This document shows positions 16,817 to 24,419 of a stretch of DNA of 39,318 nt, piece by piece; position 1 is the stretch's first letter, and each line of letters starts with the position of its first letter. Origin of the DNA: an uncultured Prevotella sp. Its GTDB lineage: Bacteria > Bacteroidota > Bacteroidia > Bacteroidales > Bacteroidaceae. Made by a program: the position numbers and the translations under genes. The stretch lies in contig CAJOPT010000014.1 in the NCBI GenBank assembly GCA_905236455.1, forward strand, positions 1 through 39,318, written 5' to 3'. The notes beneath the pieces were generated by a model. The model saw only the letters and a list, made by a program, of their open reading frames with translations. It ran no database searches and was not told where the DNA came from.

Positions 16817-18022
16817 TCAGAACCTCACTTTTGTTCCTTCACTAAGTTTCTGATAACCTTCAGTAACGATGATGTCATCAATTTTAAGACCACCTGTCAC
16901 AGGAACCCTGTTGCCTGTAGGATGTCCGATGCTCACAGTCCTACGGTGAGCAGTGTTATTCTTGTCTACAGTCCATACAAACAACGAGCCATCGGCTTTC
17001 CTTTGCACGCTCGTAACTGGCAATGTCATCTGTACACGTGGAGAGTCTGCCGTCTGAAGCGGCAGACTCTTAGACAATGTCTTATCTGACTCCCGCAATG
17101 GATGGGAGTCAGAGCTTTTTGGAAGGACTCCAAGCCTTACGTTTGCCACCATGCCTGGTAATAACTGGTGATTAGGGTTGGCAACGTTGATGCGAATATC
17201 GTATGTGTGGGTAAGGGCATCTGCCTGAACTCCTTTTTCTATATGTCCACCGTTAAATCTCCTGCCTATTGCCTCAACATCTATCACAGAGGAGGTGTTA
17301 GGGTGTACGGCACCCATCTCTGCCTCTGGAATGGCAACCTTCACCTTTACATTGTTGATGTTCAGTATGGTAACGACAGCCTGTGATGGAAGAGCTGTCT
17401 CGCCTGCACCGAGTATCTGCTTGCCTATTACACCGCCGACAGGAGCATACAGCTTAGTGTCGGAAAGGTTCTTGCGGGCAATCTTCTCCATGGCATTTGC
17501 CGACCTCACACCCGTCTTGGCTGTTCTCAAAGCCGTCTCTGCCTGCCGTAGTCTTGTCTCCGCCTCTATCCATTTAATCTCAGGAAGAGAACCATTGTCA
17601 TGAAGCAGCTTCATTCGGTCATAGGCGTCTTTTGCCTGAGCATAGGTAGACTGTGCCTGCTCAACCATGTCTTGAGCCTGACTGGTAGAAGCCTGCGTTG
17701 CCTCAACGGTGTTGCTCATCGTCGTTGCATCCATCTCCGCCAACAGCTGTCCACGGCGCACCGTCTGTCCCTCATGCACATGGAGTCTCTTTATCACACC
17801 CATGCTGGTAAAGCTAACTGCCGTGGCTTCGTCTTCCTCAACGATACCCACATAGGTCTGTCCGAAGCTGTCGCCCTCAGCCAGTTTCTCCACCTTCACG
17901 CTCACAGGAGTCTTCTCTTTGCGTTCCTTTTTCTCTCCACATCCGGCAAACAGGATTACCGTCGCGAAAAGCACATAACCAAATCTTAAACGCATATAAT
18001 TTCTATACTTTGTCTTTTTCAT
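16817..18022 (-). CDS. RND efflux periplasmic adaptor (membrane fusion lipoprotein)
   Basis: A 401-residue HlyD/AcrA-type adaptor that bridges the inner-membrane permease and the TolC-like channel. The lipobox LFAGC places the acylated cysteine at C28. Next come a biotinyl-lipoyl half-motif (GVIKRLHVHEGQTVRRGQLLAEMD), a long coiled-coil hairpin rich in A and Q (about residues 80-165), the second lipoyl half (YAPVGGVIGKQILGAGE), a beta-barrel and a membrane-proximal domain. Open frame continues to 18058, but that part overlaps the promoter, so ATG 18022 is chosen; ATG 17995 would also keep the lipobox. Residues about 304-328 are encoded by two perfect palindromes in a Ser-rich linker. Confidence 0.92.
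   Translation of the reverse strand: MKKTKYRNYMRLRFGYVLFATVILFAGCGEKKERKEKTPVSVKVEKLAEGDSFGQTYVGIVEEDEATAVSFTSMGVIKRLHVHEGQTVRRGQLLAEMDATTMSNTVEATQASTSQAQDMVEQAQSTYAQAKDAYDRMKLLHDNGSLPEIKWIEAETRLRQAETALRTAKTGVRSANAMEKIARKNLSDTKLYAPVGGVIGKQILGAGETALPSQAVVTILNINNVKVKVAIPEAEMGAVHPNTSSVIDVEAIGRRFNGGHIEKGVQADALTHTYDIRINVANPNHQLLPGMVANVRLGVLPKSSDSHPLRESDKTLSKSLPLQTADSPRVQMTLPVTSVQRKADGSLFVWTVDKNNTAHRRTVSIGHPTGNRVPVTGGLKIDDIIVTEGYQKLSEGTKVRF
17042..17113. repeat. Two perfect palindromes inside the adaptor coding sequence
   Basis: The first has 11-bp arms AGAGTCTGCCG (17042-17052) and CGGCAGACTCT (17060-17070) with a 7-base loop. The second has 10-bp arms TCTGACTCCC (17085-17094) and GGGAGTCAGA (17104-17113) with a 9-base loop. 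They are 14 bases apart and encode the hydrophilic linker SSDSHPLRESDKTLSKSLPL and the residues just after it. The second shares an ACTCCC/GGGAGT core with the palindrome at 18604-18630. Confidence 0.8.
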
Positions 18023-18045
18023 TTCTGATGTTGTCTTATAATATA

Positions 18046-18053
18046 CAAAGGTA
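18046..18053 (-). promoter_or_regulatory. Promoter -7 box of the RND efflux operon
   Basis: TACCTTTG on the minus strand, 23 bases before the adaptor ATG at 18022. It excludes the longer open frame start at 18058. No clear TTTG is found at the -33 distance. It is the only promoter-like box seen ahead of the adaptor-permease-TolC-hydrolase-nth-DUF2461 run. Confidence 0.6.
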
Positions 18054-18165
18054 GCCAAAAAATATTGAGATATAATACATATAATATTACGCTTAACAAA
18101 TAATTACAGTTATCATCTGCGGTTTTAACTTTTGTTTGTTTTAATAACCTAATAACAGTCCAATA

Positions 18166-18207
18166 GAATATCAATGATATTCGAGGAGTAGATCACACAT
18201 CTACCCC
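18166..18207. other. Two hairpins in the gap behind the zinc-ribbon gene
   Basis: The 222-base gap between the adaptor start and the zinc-ribbon gene end holds GAATATC-AAT-GATATTC (18166-18182) and a 9-bp stem with one mismatch, GGAGTAGAT/ATCTACCCC with a CACAC loop (18185-18207). The second lies about 38 bases after the zinc-ribbon stop and could terminate that transcript, but no T-run follows on the minus strand. Nothing else is recognised in this gap apart from the efflux promoter. Confidence 0.35.
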
Positions 18208-18244
18208 TTCTATTCGATACATATAGCAATCGACTAACACGCTA

Positions 18245-18721
18245 TTACCACAAGGAATGCTTAAAGCTCAGGTATTGCCTGAAAAGCCATGCCTGCACAT
18301 CTGCAAGAAAGTTGGTGAGATGGGCAAACAGGAAAAGAACCGCAATGACGGTAGCGATGAAAAGTATGCTTCCAATGAAGAAAAGCCACAAGTCGGCATC
18401 GGCATATTTGCCCCTAAATGTGCGTATCTGGCACCCGAGCCAAGAGAAAAATCTTGCAGGAGCTTTACGGGTCCTCGGAGCCGACTGATGGTTTGGGGCA
18501 ATATGATTATTTATGGCACTCGGACTATTCTGAGCCTGTCGCATATCAACAAGCAAGGTCGCACCACAGGAAGGACACTGGAACCGGACTCTTCCCGCTG
18601 AGGAGGACTCCCGTCCTCGGCGGGAGTCCTGATAAGCATTGTCAATGAGTCGGCCGCCACAGACGACCGACTCTCCCACGAAGATTCTTCCGCATTGTCC
18701 GCATCTGACACGACACCTCAT
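18245..18721 (-). CDS. Zinc-ribbon protein with one C-terminal membrane segment
   Basis: A 158-residue protein not assigned to a named family. The N terminus carries two CxxC pairs, C7/C10 (RCGQCGRIF) and C49/C52 (QCPSCGATL), separated by about 38 residues; this is the pattern of a zinc ribbon of the MJ0042 kind seen at the start of many putative sensor or assembly proteins. A Ser/Asn/Pro-rich linker follows, then a hydrophobic helix at about residues 110-135 and an aromatic, basic tail. The likely topology is a cytoplasmic ribbon tethered to the inner membrane. The start at ATG 18721 follows a well-formed promoter. Residues 31-40, between the two CxxC pairs, are encoded by a perfect palindrome. 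The function is unknown. Confidence 0.72.
   Translation of the reverse strand: MRCRVRCGQCGRIFVGESVVCGGRLIDNAYQDSRRGRESSSAGRVRFQCPSCGATLLVDMRQAQNSPSAINNHIAPNHQSAPRTRKAPARFFSWLGCQIRTFRGKYADADLWLFFIGSILFIATVIAVLFLFAHLTNFLADVQAWLFRQYLSFKHSLW
18604..18630. repeat. Perfect palindrome inside the zinc-ribbon gene
   Basis: Arms AGGACTCCCG (18604-18613) and CGGGAGTCCT (18621-18630) are exact reverse complements, with a 7-base loop. It encodes the segment between the two CxxC pairs. A weaker 7-bp inverted repeat, GAGTCGG/CCGACTC (18647-18673), lies just beyond. Compare the palindromes at 17042-17113. Confidence 0.8.
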
Positions 18722-18747
18722 TTCTTTTTTCTTTACAATGAACCGTG

Positions 18748-18779
18748 CAAAAGTAAGCATTATTTGGTGATTTTGCAAA
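18748..18779 (-). promoter_or_regulatory. Promoter of the zinc-ribbon gene
   Basis: On the minus strand TTTG (18779-18776), a 20-base spacer and TACTTTTG (18755-18748) fit the Bacteroidota layout. It lies 26 bases before ATG 18721 and shows that the open frame extending to 18778 is not translated. Confidence 0.75.
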
Positions 18780-18807
18780 ATAAAGGGAAAATAAAATATC
18801 TATTTAT

Positions 18808-18838
18808 TTTGTTTTTTACTCACGAAATAGTACCTTTG
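18808..18838 (+). promoter_or_regulatory. Promoter of the AspT-type transporter operon
   Basis: TTTG (18808-18811), a 19-base spacer and TACCTTTG (18831-18838) followed by CAC. It is divergent from the zinc-ribbon promoter, with about 28 bases between the two upstream elements, so a single regulator could act on both. Confidence 0.78.
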
Positions 18839-18875
18839 CACAATCAGAAAGACAAAATAGAATATCAATAAGCCC

Positions 18876-20567
18876 ATGGATTGGTTGATTAATTTATTCA
18901 CAAATCAAGACTCTATAGCACATATCGTGCTACTCTATTCCATTGTAATAGCACTTGGTGTGTTCCTCGGTAAAGTAAAAATCGGAGGAATAAGCCTCGG
19001 CGTAACATTTGTACTGTTTGCAGGTATTATGGCAGGACATATAGGTTTCACCGGACCTGTCTCCATACTTACATTTCTTCAGGACTTCGGACTAATCCTT
19101 TTTGTTTTCATGATTGGTCTACAAGTCGGACCGGGATTCTTTGAAAGCTTCGGAGCAGCCGGCATACGGCTAAACATACTTTCAACCGTCGCCATACTTC
19201 TGAACATCGGAGTTATGTTTGCATGCTACTACCTGTTCTTCGACACCAGCAACGTAAACAACCTGCCAATGATGGTAGGTACACTATACGGTGCGGTAAC
19301 AAACACTCCTGGACTCGGAGCAGCTAACGAAGCTTTGACATCGGTATTCACAAACGGTGACGCCCCTACCATCGCTTCGGGATATGCTTGTGCTTATCCG
19401 CTTGGCGTACTCGGTATTATCGGAGCGACACTCGCAATAAAGTTCTTCTGCAAAATTGACTATGAAAAAGAGGAAGAGGAACTGCAGGCAAAGGAAGACG
19501 AGAATCCGCACGAGAAGCCTTATACCATGCACCTGCGCGTAGAGAATGCATTCATCACAGGCAGAAACCTTATGCAAATATGCGAGTTCCTAAAACGCGA
19601 CATAGTATGTACACGCCAACTGCATAACGGACACATCTCAATACCCAACCGTGACACAATACTTAACCTCAACGACGAGATACAGGTGGTATGTGCCGAG
19701 GTCGACGCGGAAGCCATCAAATCATTTATCGGTCCTGAGATTGACGCCACATGGCCGGACACAATAGAAAAGCAGCCTATGGTAAGCCGTAGAATCGTGG
19801 TGACAAACTCGAAGATGAACGGAAAGACACTCGGTAAGATGCACTTCTCATCAGTATATGGCGTCAACGTAACACGTATTACACGACAAGGAATGGACTT
19901 GTTCGCATCACGCAACCACCACTTCCATGTAGGCGACAAGATTATGGTTGTAGGACCGGAAGACAACGTAAACCGTGTGGCGGAGATGATGGGTAACAGC
20001 GTGAAGCGGCTTGATGCACCTAACATTGCGACCATTTTCGTGGGAATAATCATAGGAATACTCTTTGGTAGTTTGCCAATAGCAATTCCTGGAATGCCCG
20101 TACCTTTGAAGCTTGGTCTTGCTGGCGGTCCGCTCATTATTGCCATTCTCATCGGGCGCTTTGGCTACCGCATGAAATTAGTAACATATACTACAACCTC
20201 AGCCAACATGATGCTTCGTGAGATAGGACTGGTGCTCTTCCTTGCGAGTGTGGGCATCAAGGCAGGAGCAGGATTCTGGGATACGGTTGTCTCTGGTGAC
20301 GGATTGAAATATGTCGGCACGGGATTCCTAATAACAATTATCCCTATATTAATTGTAGGGACTATTGCAAGAGCTAAGTTCAAGTTTAATTACTTCACCA
20401 TAATGGGCATGCTGGCAGGTACTTACACCGACCCTCCCGCATTGGCATACGCTAATTCCGTGTGCAACCGTGAGGCTCCAGCCATCGGCTATTCCACAGT
20501 ATATCCTCTGAGCATGTTCCTACGTATCTTCACGGCACAGATAATAGTATTATTTTTCTGTGGATAA
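18876..20567 (+). CDS. AspT/YidE/YbjL-type transporter
   Basis: A 563-residue inner-membrane protein of the aspartate:alanine exchanger (AAEx) family. It has five or six N-terminal hydrophobic helices with the repeated GxxxGGxxxG-type segments, then a cytoplasmic part with two RCK_C (TrkA-C) domains (about residues 215-290 and 300-375), then a second hydrophobic half whose [17 protein letters not shown] and [13 protein letters not shown] echo the first half ([15 protein letters not shown]). AspT of lactic acid bacteria exchanges aspartate for alanine; most YidE/YbjL members have unknown substrates. It heads a three-gene run with a glycosyltransferase and a Dcu transporter, so an aspartate or other dicarboxylate role is attractive but unproven. 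Confidence 0.88.
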   Translation: MDWLINLFTNQDSIAHIVLLYSIVIALGVFLGKVKIGGISLGVTFVLFAGIMAGHIGFTGPVSILTFLQDFGLILFVFMIGLQVGPGFFESFGAAGIRLNILSTVAILLNIGVMFACYYLFFDTSNVNNLPMMVGTLYGAVTNTPGLGAANEALTSVFTNGDAPTIASGYACAYPLGVLGIIGATLAIKFFCKIDYEKEEEELQAKEDENPHEKPYTMHLRVENAFITGRNLMQICEFLKRDIVCTRQLHNGHISIPNRDTILNLNDEIQVVCAEVDAEAIKSFIGPEIDATWPDTIEKQPMVSRRIVVTNSKMNGKTLGKMHFSSVYGVNVTRITRQGMDLFASRNHHFHVGDKIMVVGPEDNVNRVAEMMGNSVKRLDAPNIATIFVGIIIGILFGSLPIAIPGMPVPLKLGLAGGPLIIAILIGRFGYRMKLVTYTTTSANMMLREIGLVLFLASVGIKAGAGFWDTVVSGDGLKYVGTGFLITIIPILIVGTIARAKFKFNYFTIMGMLAGTYTDPPALAYANSVCNREAPAIGYSTVYPLSMFLRIFTAQIIVLFFCG

Positions 20568-20589
20568 TGGTATTTGATGCAAACAGCTA

Positions 20590-21507
20590 ATGGCAAGACA
20601 GTTATCTATCCTCATTCCGACATTTAACGACACTTGTGACACTCTGGTGGCGAATGTTTTGGAGCAGGCTGTCAGCATTGGCGATTTAAAATATGAGATA
20701 CTGGTTGCCGACGATGGCAGTACAGATGAGGCTGTAATACAAGTCAACAAAAAAACAGGCACATTACCAGGATGCAGGTTTTTAAGAAGGGAGAAGAACT
20801 GCGGCAGGGCTGCCATACGTAATTTCCTGGCAGAAGAGGCACAATACAACACACTGTTGTTCATAGACTCTGACATGAGCATTATAAGGAAAGACTTCCT
20901 TTTGTCATATATGTCTGCACACGAGACCCATCCTGACTCCATCGTATACGGAGGATATATCGTAACTGGAAATAAAAAAGAGCTGGATTCCAACATCAGA
21001 TATAAATATGAGAAGGATGCTGAAGCAAGACATTCGGCGGAGATACGAAGGGCGCACCCCTATCAAGACTTTCACACAAGCAACTTCCTCATACCCAAAG
21101 AGATAATGCTTAGACATCCTCTTGACGAGAGGTTCAAATCATACGGCTATGAAGATGTGTTCTTTGGAAAACAATTGGAAAAAGCGGCAATTGACATTGT
21201 GCATGTCGACAATCCCGTAGGATTCAGCACATTCGAAGACAACAAGCATTTTATAAGGAAGACCGAGGAAAGCCTACAAACACTCTACGCATTCAGAGAT
21301 GAACTTGAAAGCTATTCCACGCTGATAAGGACGGTGAAGCACATTGAAAGCATGCGCTTCAAATGGCTGCTTAGAATGCTACATCATTGTCTGCAAGGCT
21401 TTGAACGGCGCAACCTTACTGGAGACTCACCCTCGCTATCTGTATTTAAATGCTATAAGCTGGGATTTTATATAGATTTGAGTAAAACTGAAAACAAGAA
21501 AACCTAA
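20590..21507 (+). CDS. Glycosyltransferase family 2
   Basis: A 305-residue GT-A fold glycosyltransferase. The N-terminal SILIPTFND, the nucleotide-binding VADDGST (about residues 39-45) and the metal-binding DSD at 93-95 (FIDSDMS) are present. The later DFHTSNFLIPKE and GYEDVFFG (ED of the catalytic-base region) match GT2 enzymes. No transmembrane segment is seen, so it probably acts at the cytoplasmic face. Donor and acceptor cannot be told. It sits 22 bases after the AspT-type gene and 12 bases before the Dcu gene, an odd position for a sugar transferase, with no other glycan genes nearby. Confidence 0.88.
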   Translation: MARQLSILIPTFNDTCDTLVANVLEQAVSIGDLKYEILVADDGSTDEAVIQVNKKTGTLPGCRFLRREKNCGRAAIRNFLAEEAQYNTLLFIDSDMSIIRKDFLLSYMSAHETHPDSIVYGGYIVTGNKKELDSNIRYKYEKDAEARHSAEIRRAHPYQDFHTSNFLIPKEIMLRHPLDERFKSYGYEDVFFGKQLEKAAIDIVHVDNPVGFSTFEDNKHFIRKTEESLQTLYAFRDELESYSTLIRTVKHIESMRFKWLLRMLHHCLQGFERRNLTGDSPSLSVFKCYKLGFYIDLSKTENKKT

Positions 21508-21519
21508 ACAAATAACAAC

Positions 21520-22986
21520 ATGTCAATTTTAATGATTATTCAACTGCTAATCGTATTATTAGCATTATGGGTAGGCTCCAGATATGGAAGCCTCGCCTTG
21601 GGAGCAATCTCTGGTATAGGACTAGCAATCCTTGTGTTTGGTTTCGGACTAAAGCCTGGTTCACCCCCAACAGACGTAATCTACATCATTATCGCAGCTG
21701 TCACCTGTGCAGGTATCTTACAAGCTTCGGGAGGTATGGACTGGATGATTCAGATTGCGGAAAGACTGTTACGCAAACATCCTGACCGCATCACATTCCT
21801 TGCGCCATTGTGCACATTCTTCCTAACTGTATTAGTCGGCACCGGTCACGTAGTATATACGCTGATGCCAATAATATGTGACATCGCCCTGAAAAAGGGA
21901 ATACGCCCGGAACGGCCTTGTGGTGTGGCATCAATAGCTTCACAGGTAGGTATAACTTGCTCACCGATTGCCGCCGCCGTAGTGGCTTTTTCCGCAATCT
22001 CTGCCTCAAACGGATTCCATGTCAACAACCTGCAGATTATAATGGTGACAATCCCCGCATGTCTATGTGGTCTTATGGCTGCCGCCGCCGCATCATATCA
22101 TCGCGGTAAAGACCTTGACAAAGATCCTGACTTCCAGGCAAGGCTAAAAGACCCGGTGCAGTATGCTTATATCTACGGTAACAACGCCACCACTCTTGAC
22201 AAGGAGATCGCACCGGAGTCAAAGCGTGCCGTATATATTTTCCTCGCCGCACTCTTGATTATTGTTGTTTTCTCCATCGTACAGATGTTTGGTGGTAATA
22301 TTCTACCTACATACGACAGCATACAGGCAGTAAAAGGCGGTCCCGCCGAGATTACCATAGCAGCTGGCGGCAACGTAACACAGACGGCAAAGCAGCTGGC
22401 AACAGCTGGAGTGGTCGTGGAAGGTGTAACTGAAGTGGTAAAAAAACCACTTGCCATGAATCTTGTAATTCAAATCGTCATGATTGCCGCGGCAGCCTTC
22501 ATGATTATCTTCTGTAAAGCACAGCCTAAGAAAGCTGTCGCTGGTGCCGTATGGCAATCAGGAATGGTCGCTGTAGTAGCAATCTACGGTATAGCATGGC
22601 TCGCTGACACATATTTTGGAAACTATATGAAAGAGATGCAGCTTATGCTCACAGACCTCGTTTCTGCATATCCGTGGACAATAGCCATCGCTTTCTTCCT
22701 TGTGTCTGTGCTCATAAACTCACAAGGTGCTGTTGTAGTGGCAATGCTACCATTGGCATATACGTTGGGAATCGATGGTGTGGTACTATTAGGTGTGCTG
22801 CCAAGTGTCTATGGATACTTCTTCATTCCAAACTATCCATCAGACATTGCCACTGTCAACTTCGACAGAAGTGGTACTACGGTAATAGGCAAGTATCTGC
22901 TAAACCACTCATTTATGATGCCAGGTCTTATTTGCGTCATCGTATCAACGATTGTTTGCTACCTTCTTTCACAACTCTTATACTAA
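21520..22986 (+). CDS. Anaerobic C4-dicarboxylate transporter (Dcu family)
   Basis: A 488-residue inner-membrane exchanger of the DcuA/DcuB family, which swaps external fumarate, malate or aspartate for internal succinate under anaerobic conditions. Family segments include GTGHVVYTLMPII, GVASIASQVGITCSPIAAAV and the C-terminal FFIPNYPSDIATVNFDRSG. About ten to twelve hydrophobic helices are visible. A soluble insert at residues about 263-310 (starting LPTYDSIQAVKGG, rich in A, G, T and V) makes it longer than the E. coli proteins (about 430-450 residues). Whether it is DcuA- or DcuB-like cannot be told by eye. A hairpin terminator follows. Confidence 0.92.
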   Translation: MSILMIIQLLIVLLALWVGSRYGSLALGAISGIGLAILVFGFGLKPGSPPTDVIYIIIAAVTCAGILQASGGMDWMIQIAERLLRKHPDRITFLAPLCTFFLTVLVGTGHVVYTLMPIICDIALKKGIRPERPCGVASIASQVGITCSPIAAAVVAFSAISASNGFHVNNLQIIMVTIPACLCGLMAAAAASYHRGKDLDKDPDFQARLKDPVQYAYIYGNNATTLDKEIAPESKRAVYIFLAALLIIVVFSIVQMFGGNILPTYDSIQAVKGGPAEITIAAGGNVTQTAKQLATAGVVVEGVTEVVKKPLAMNLVIQIVMIAAAAFMIIFCKAQPKKAVAGAVWQSGMVAVVAIYGIAWLADTYFGNYMKEMQLMLTDLVSAYPWTIAIAFFLVSVLINSQGAVVVAMLPLAYTLGIDGVVLLGVLPSVYGYFFIPNYPSDIATVNFDRSGTTVIGKYLLNHSFMMPGLICVIVSTIVCYLLSQLLY

Positions 22987-23013
22987 GAATTAAAGAAATA
23001 ACTTATTAGCAAT

Positions 23014-23060
23014 AAGAGGTCATGTCTTTCTCAATCAGGACATGACCTCTTCTCTTTCTC
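23014..23060 (+). terminator. Rho-independent-like terminator after the Dcu gene
   Basis: AAGAGGTCATGTC (23014-23026) pairs perfectly with GACATGACCTCTT (23039-23051) around a 12-base loop and is followed by pyrimidine-rich CTCTTTCTC. It lies 27 bases after the Dcu stop and separates it from the next promoter. The symmetric ends would also allow function on the other strand. Confidence 0.8.
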
Positions 23061-23171
23061 AGAAACACATAAGAATAAGTTTTTTTGTATTGTTGCCATT
23101 AATTACATATAATTCTGCAACCCGACAAAATAAAATCATTCCTTTTGTTCTTCACTTAATCGAAAATTTCG

Positions 23172-23179
23172 TACCTTTG
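23172..23179 (+). promoter_or_regulatory. Promoter -7 box of the aminotransferase-ABC permease pair
   Basis: TACCTTTG followed by CAC, 29 bases before ATG 23209. The nearest TTTG (23144-23147) is 24 bases upstream, a little longer than the preferred spacer. Confidence 0.68.
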
Positions 23180-23208
23180 CACCTTGAAACATTATATAAG
23201 AAAGCAAA

Positions 23209-24414
23209 ATGCCGGAAATATCAGTACGAGGCTTGGAAATGCCAGAGTCACCTATCAGGAAGTTGGCGCCCTTGGCAGCAGCTGCAAAAAAACGTGGAAT
23301 TAAGGTTTATCACCTCAATATCGGACAACCTGACCTGCCCACTCCTAAATGTGGATTAGACGCATTGAAGAGTATTGACAGACAAGTGCTGGAGTATTCT
23401 CCAAGTCAAGGATACTTAAGCTATAGAGAAAAGCTGGTGGATTATTATGCGAAATACAATATTAATGTCACTGCTGATGACATTATTATTACCAGTGGAG
23501 GTTCTGAGGCAGTACTTTTTGCTTTCATGAGTTGCCTGAACCCTGGCGACGAGATTATCGTACCTGAGCCAGCATACGCAAACTACATGGCTTTTGCTAT
23601 CTCTGCCGGAGCTGTTATCCGTACTATCGCGACAACTATTGACGAGGGATTCTCACTTCCGAAGGTTGAGAAATTCGAGGAGCTTATCAATGAGCGCACA
23701 CGTGCCATTATGATTTGCAATCCTAACAACCCGACGGGATATCTATATACTCGCCGTGAGATGAACCAGATTCGAGACCTCGTAAAAAAATATGACTTGT
23801 ACCTCTTTTCTGATGAAGTATATCGCGAATATATATATACCGGAAGTCCGTATATCTCAGCTTGCCATCTGGAAGGTATAGAGCAAAACGTAGTGCTCAT
23901 TGACTCTGTATCAAAACGGTATAGCGAGTGCGGTATACGTGTAGGAGCATTAATTACAAAGAACTCTGAGATTCGTAAGGCGGTGATGAAGTTCTGTCAG
24001 GCACGTCTCTCTCCTCCGCTTATCGGTCAGATTGTAGCAGAGGCTTCACTTGATGCTCCAGAAGAATACTATCGGGATGTATATGATGAGTATGTAGAGC
24101 GACGTAAATGTCTTATCGACGGTCTTAACCGCATTCCCGGGGTCTATTCCCCTATCCCGATGGGAGCATTCTACACTGTTGCCAAACTTCCGGTTGATGA
24201 CAGTGAGAAGTTCTGCAGGTGGTGCCTTTCTGAGTTCAACTACGAAGGAGAGACCGTGATGATGGCACCTGCCGCTGGCTTTTATACCACGCCTGATGCC
24301 GGAAAAAACCAAGTACGAATAGCATACGTCTTGAAAAAAGAGGATCTGGAACGTTCACTTGTAGTGCTAAAGAAAGCACTGGAAGCATATCCAGGACGTG
24401 TTGATGAAGACTAA
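23209..24414 (+). CDS. Class I/II pyridoxal phosphate aminotransferase
   Basis: A 401-residue fold-type I aminotransferase. The substrate loop NIGQPDLPTP (about 37-46), the PLP-phosphate segment TSGGSEA (95-101), NPNNPTG (171-177), SDEVYRE (201-207, with the PLP-N1 aspartate D202) and the Schiff-base lysine K236 in DSVSKRYSECGIRVGA are all visible. This architecture fits aspartate or aromatic aminotransferases. The usual annotation would be aspartate transaminase, but specificity cannot be settled by eye. It is followed after 5 bases by an ABC permease gene that has no obvious functional link. Confidence 0.9.
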   Translation: MPEISVRGLEMPESPIRKLAPLAAAAKKRGIKVYHLNIGQPDLPTPKCGLDALKSIDRQVLEYSPSQGYLSYREKLVDYYAKYNINVTADDIIITSGGSEAVLFAFMSCLNPGDEIIVPEPAYANYMAFAISAGAVIRTIATTIDEGFSLPKVEKFEELINERTRAIMICNPNNPTGYLYTRREMNQIRDLVKKYDLYLFSDEVYREYIYTGSPYISACHLEGIEQNVVLIDSVSKRYSECGIRVGALITKNSEIRKAVMKFCQARLSPPLIGQIVAEASLDAPEEYYRDVYDEYVERRKCLIDGLNRIPGVYSPIPMGAFYTVAKLPVDDSEKFCRWCLSEFNYEGETVMMAPAAGFYTTPDAGKNQVRIAYVLKKEDLERSLVVLKKALEAYPGRVDED

Positions 24415-24419
24415 ATTTT

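Noticed and set aside
18023..18058. Longer start for the RND adaptor
   Set aside because: It overlaps the -7 box; the shorter start retains a complete lipoprotein signal peptide.
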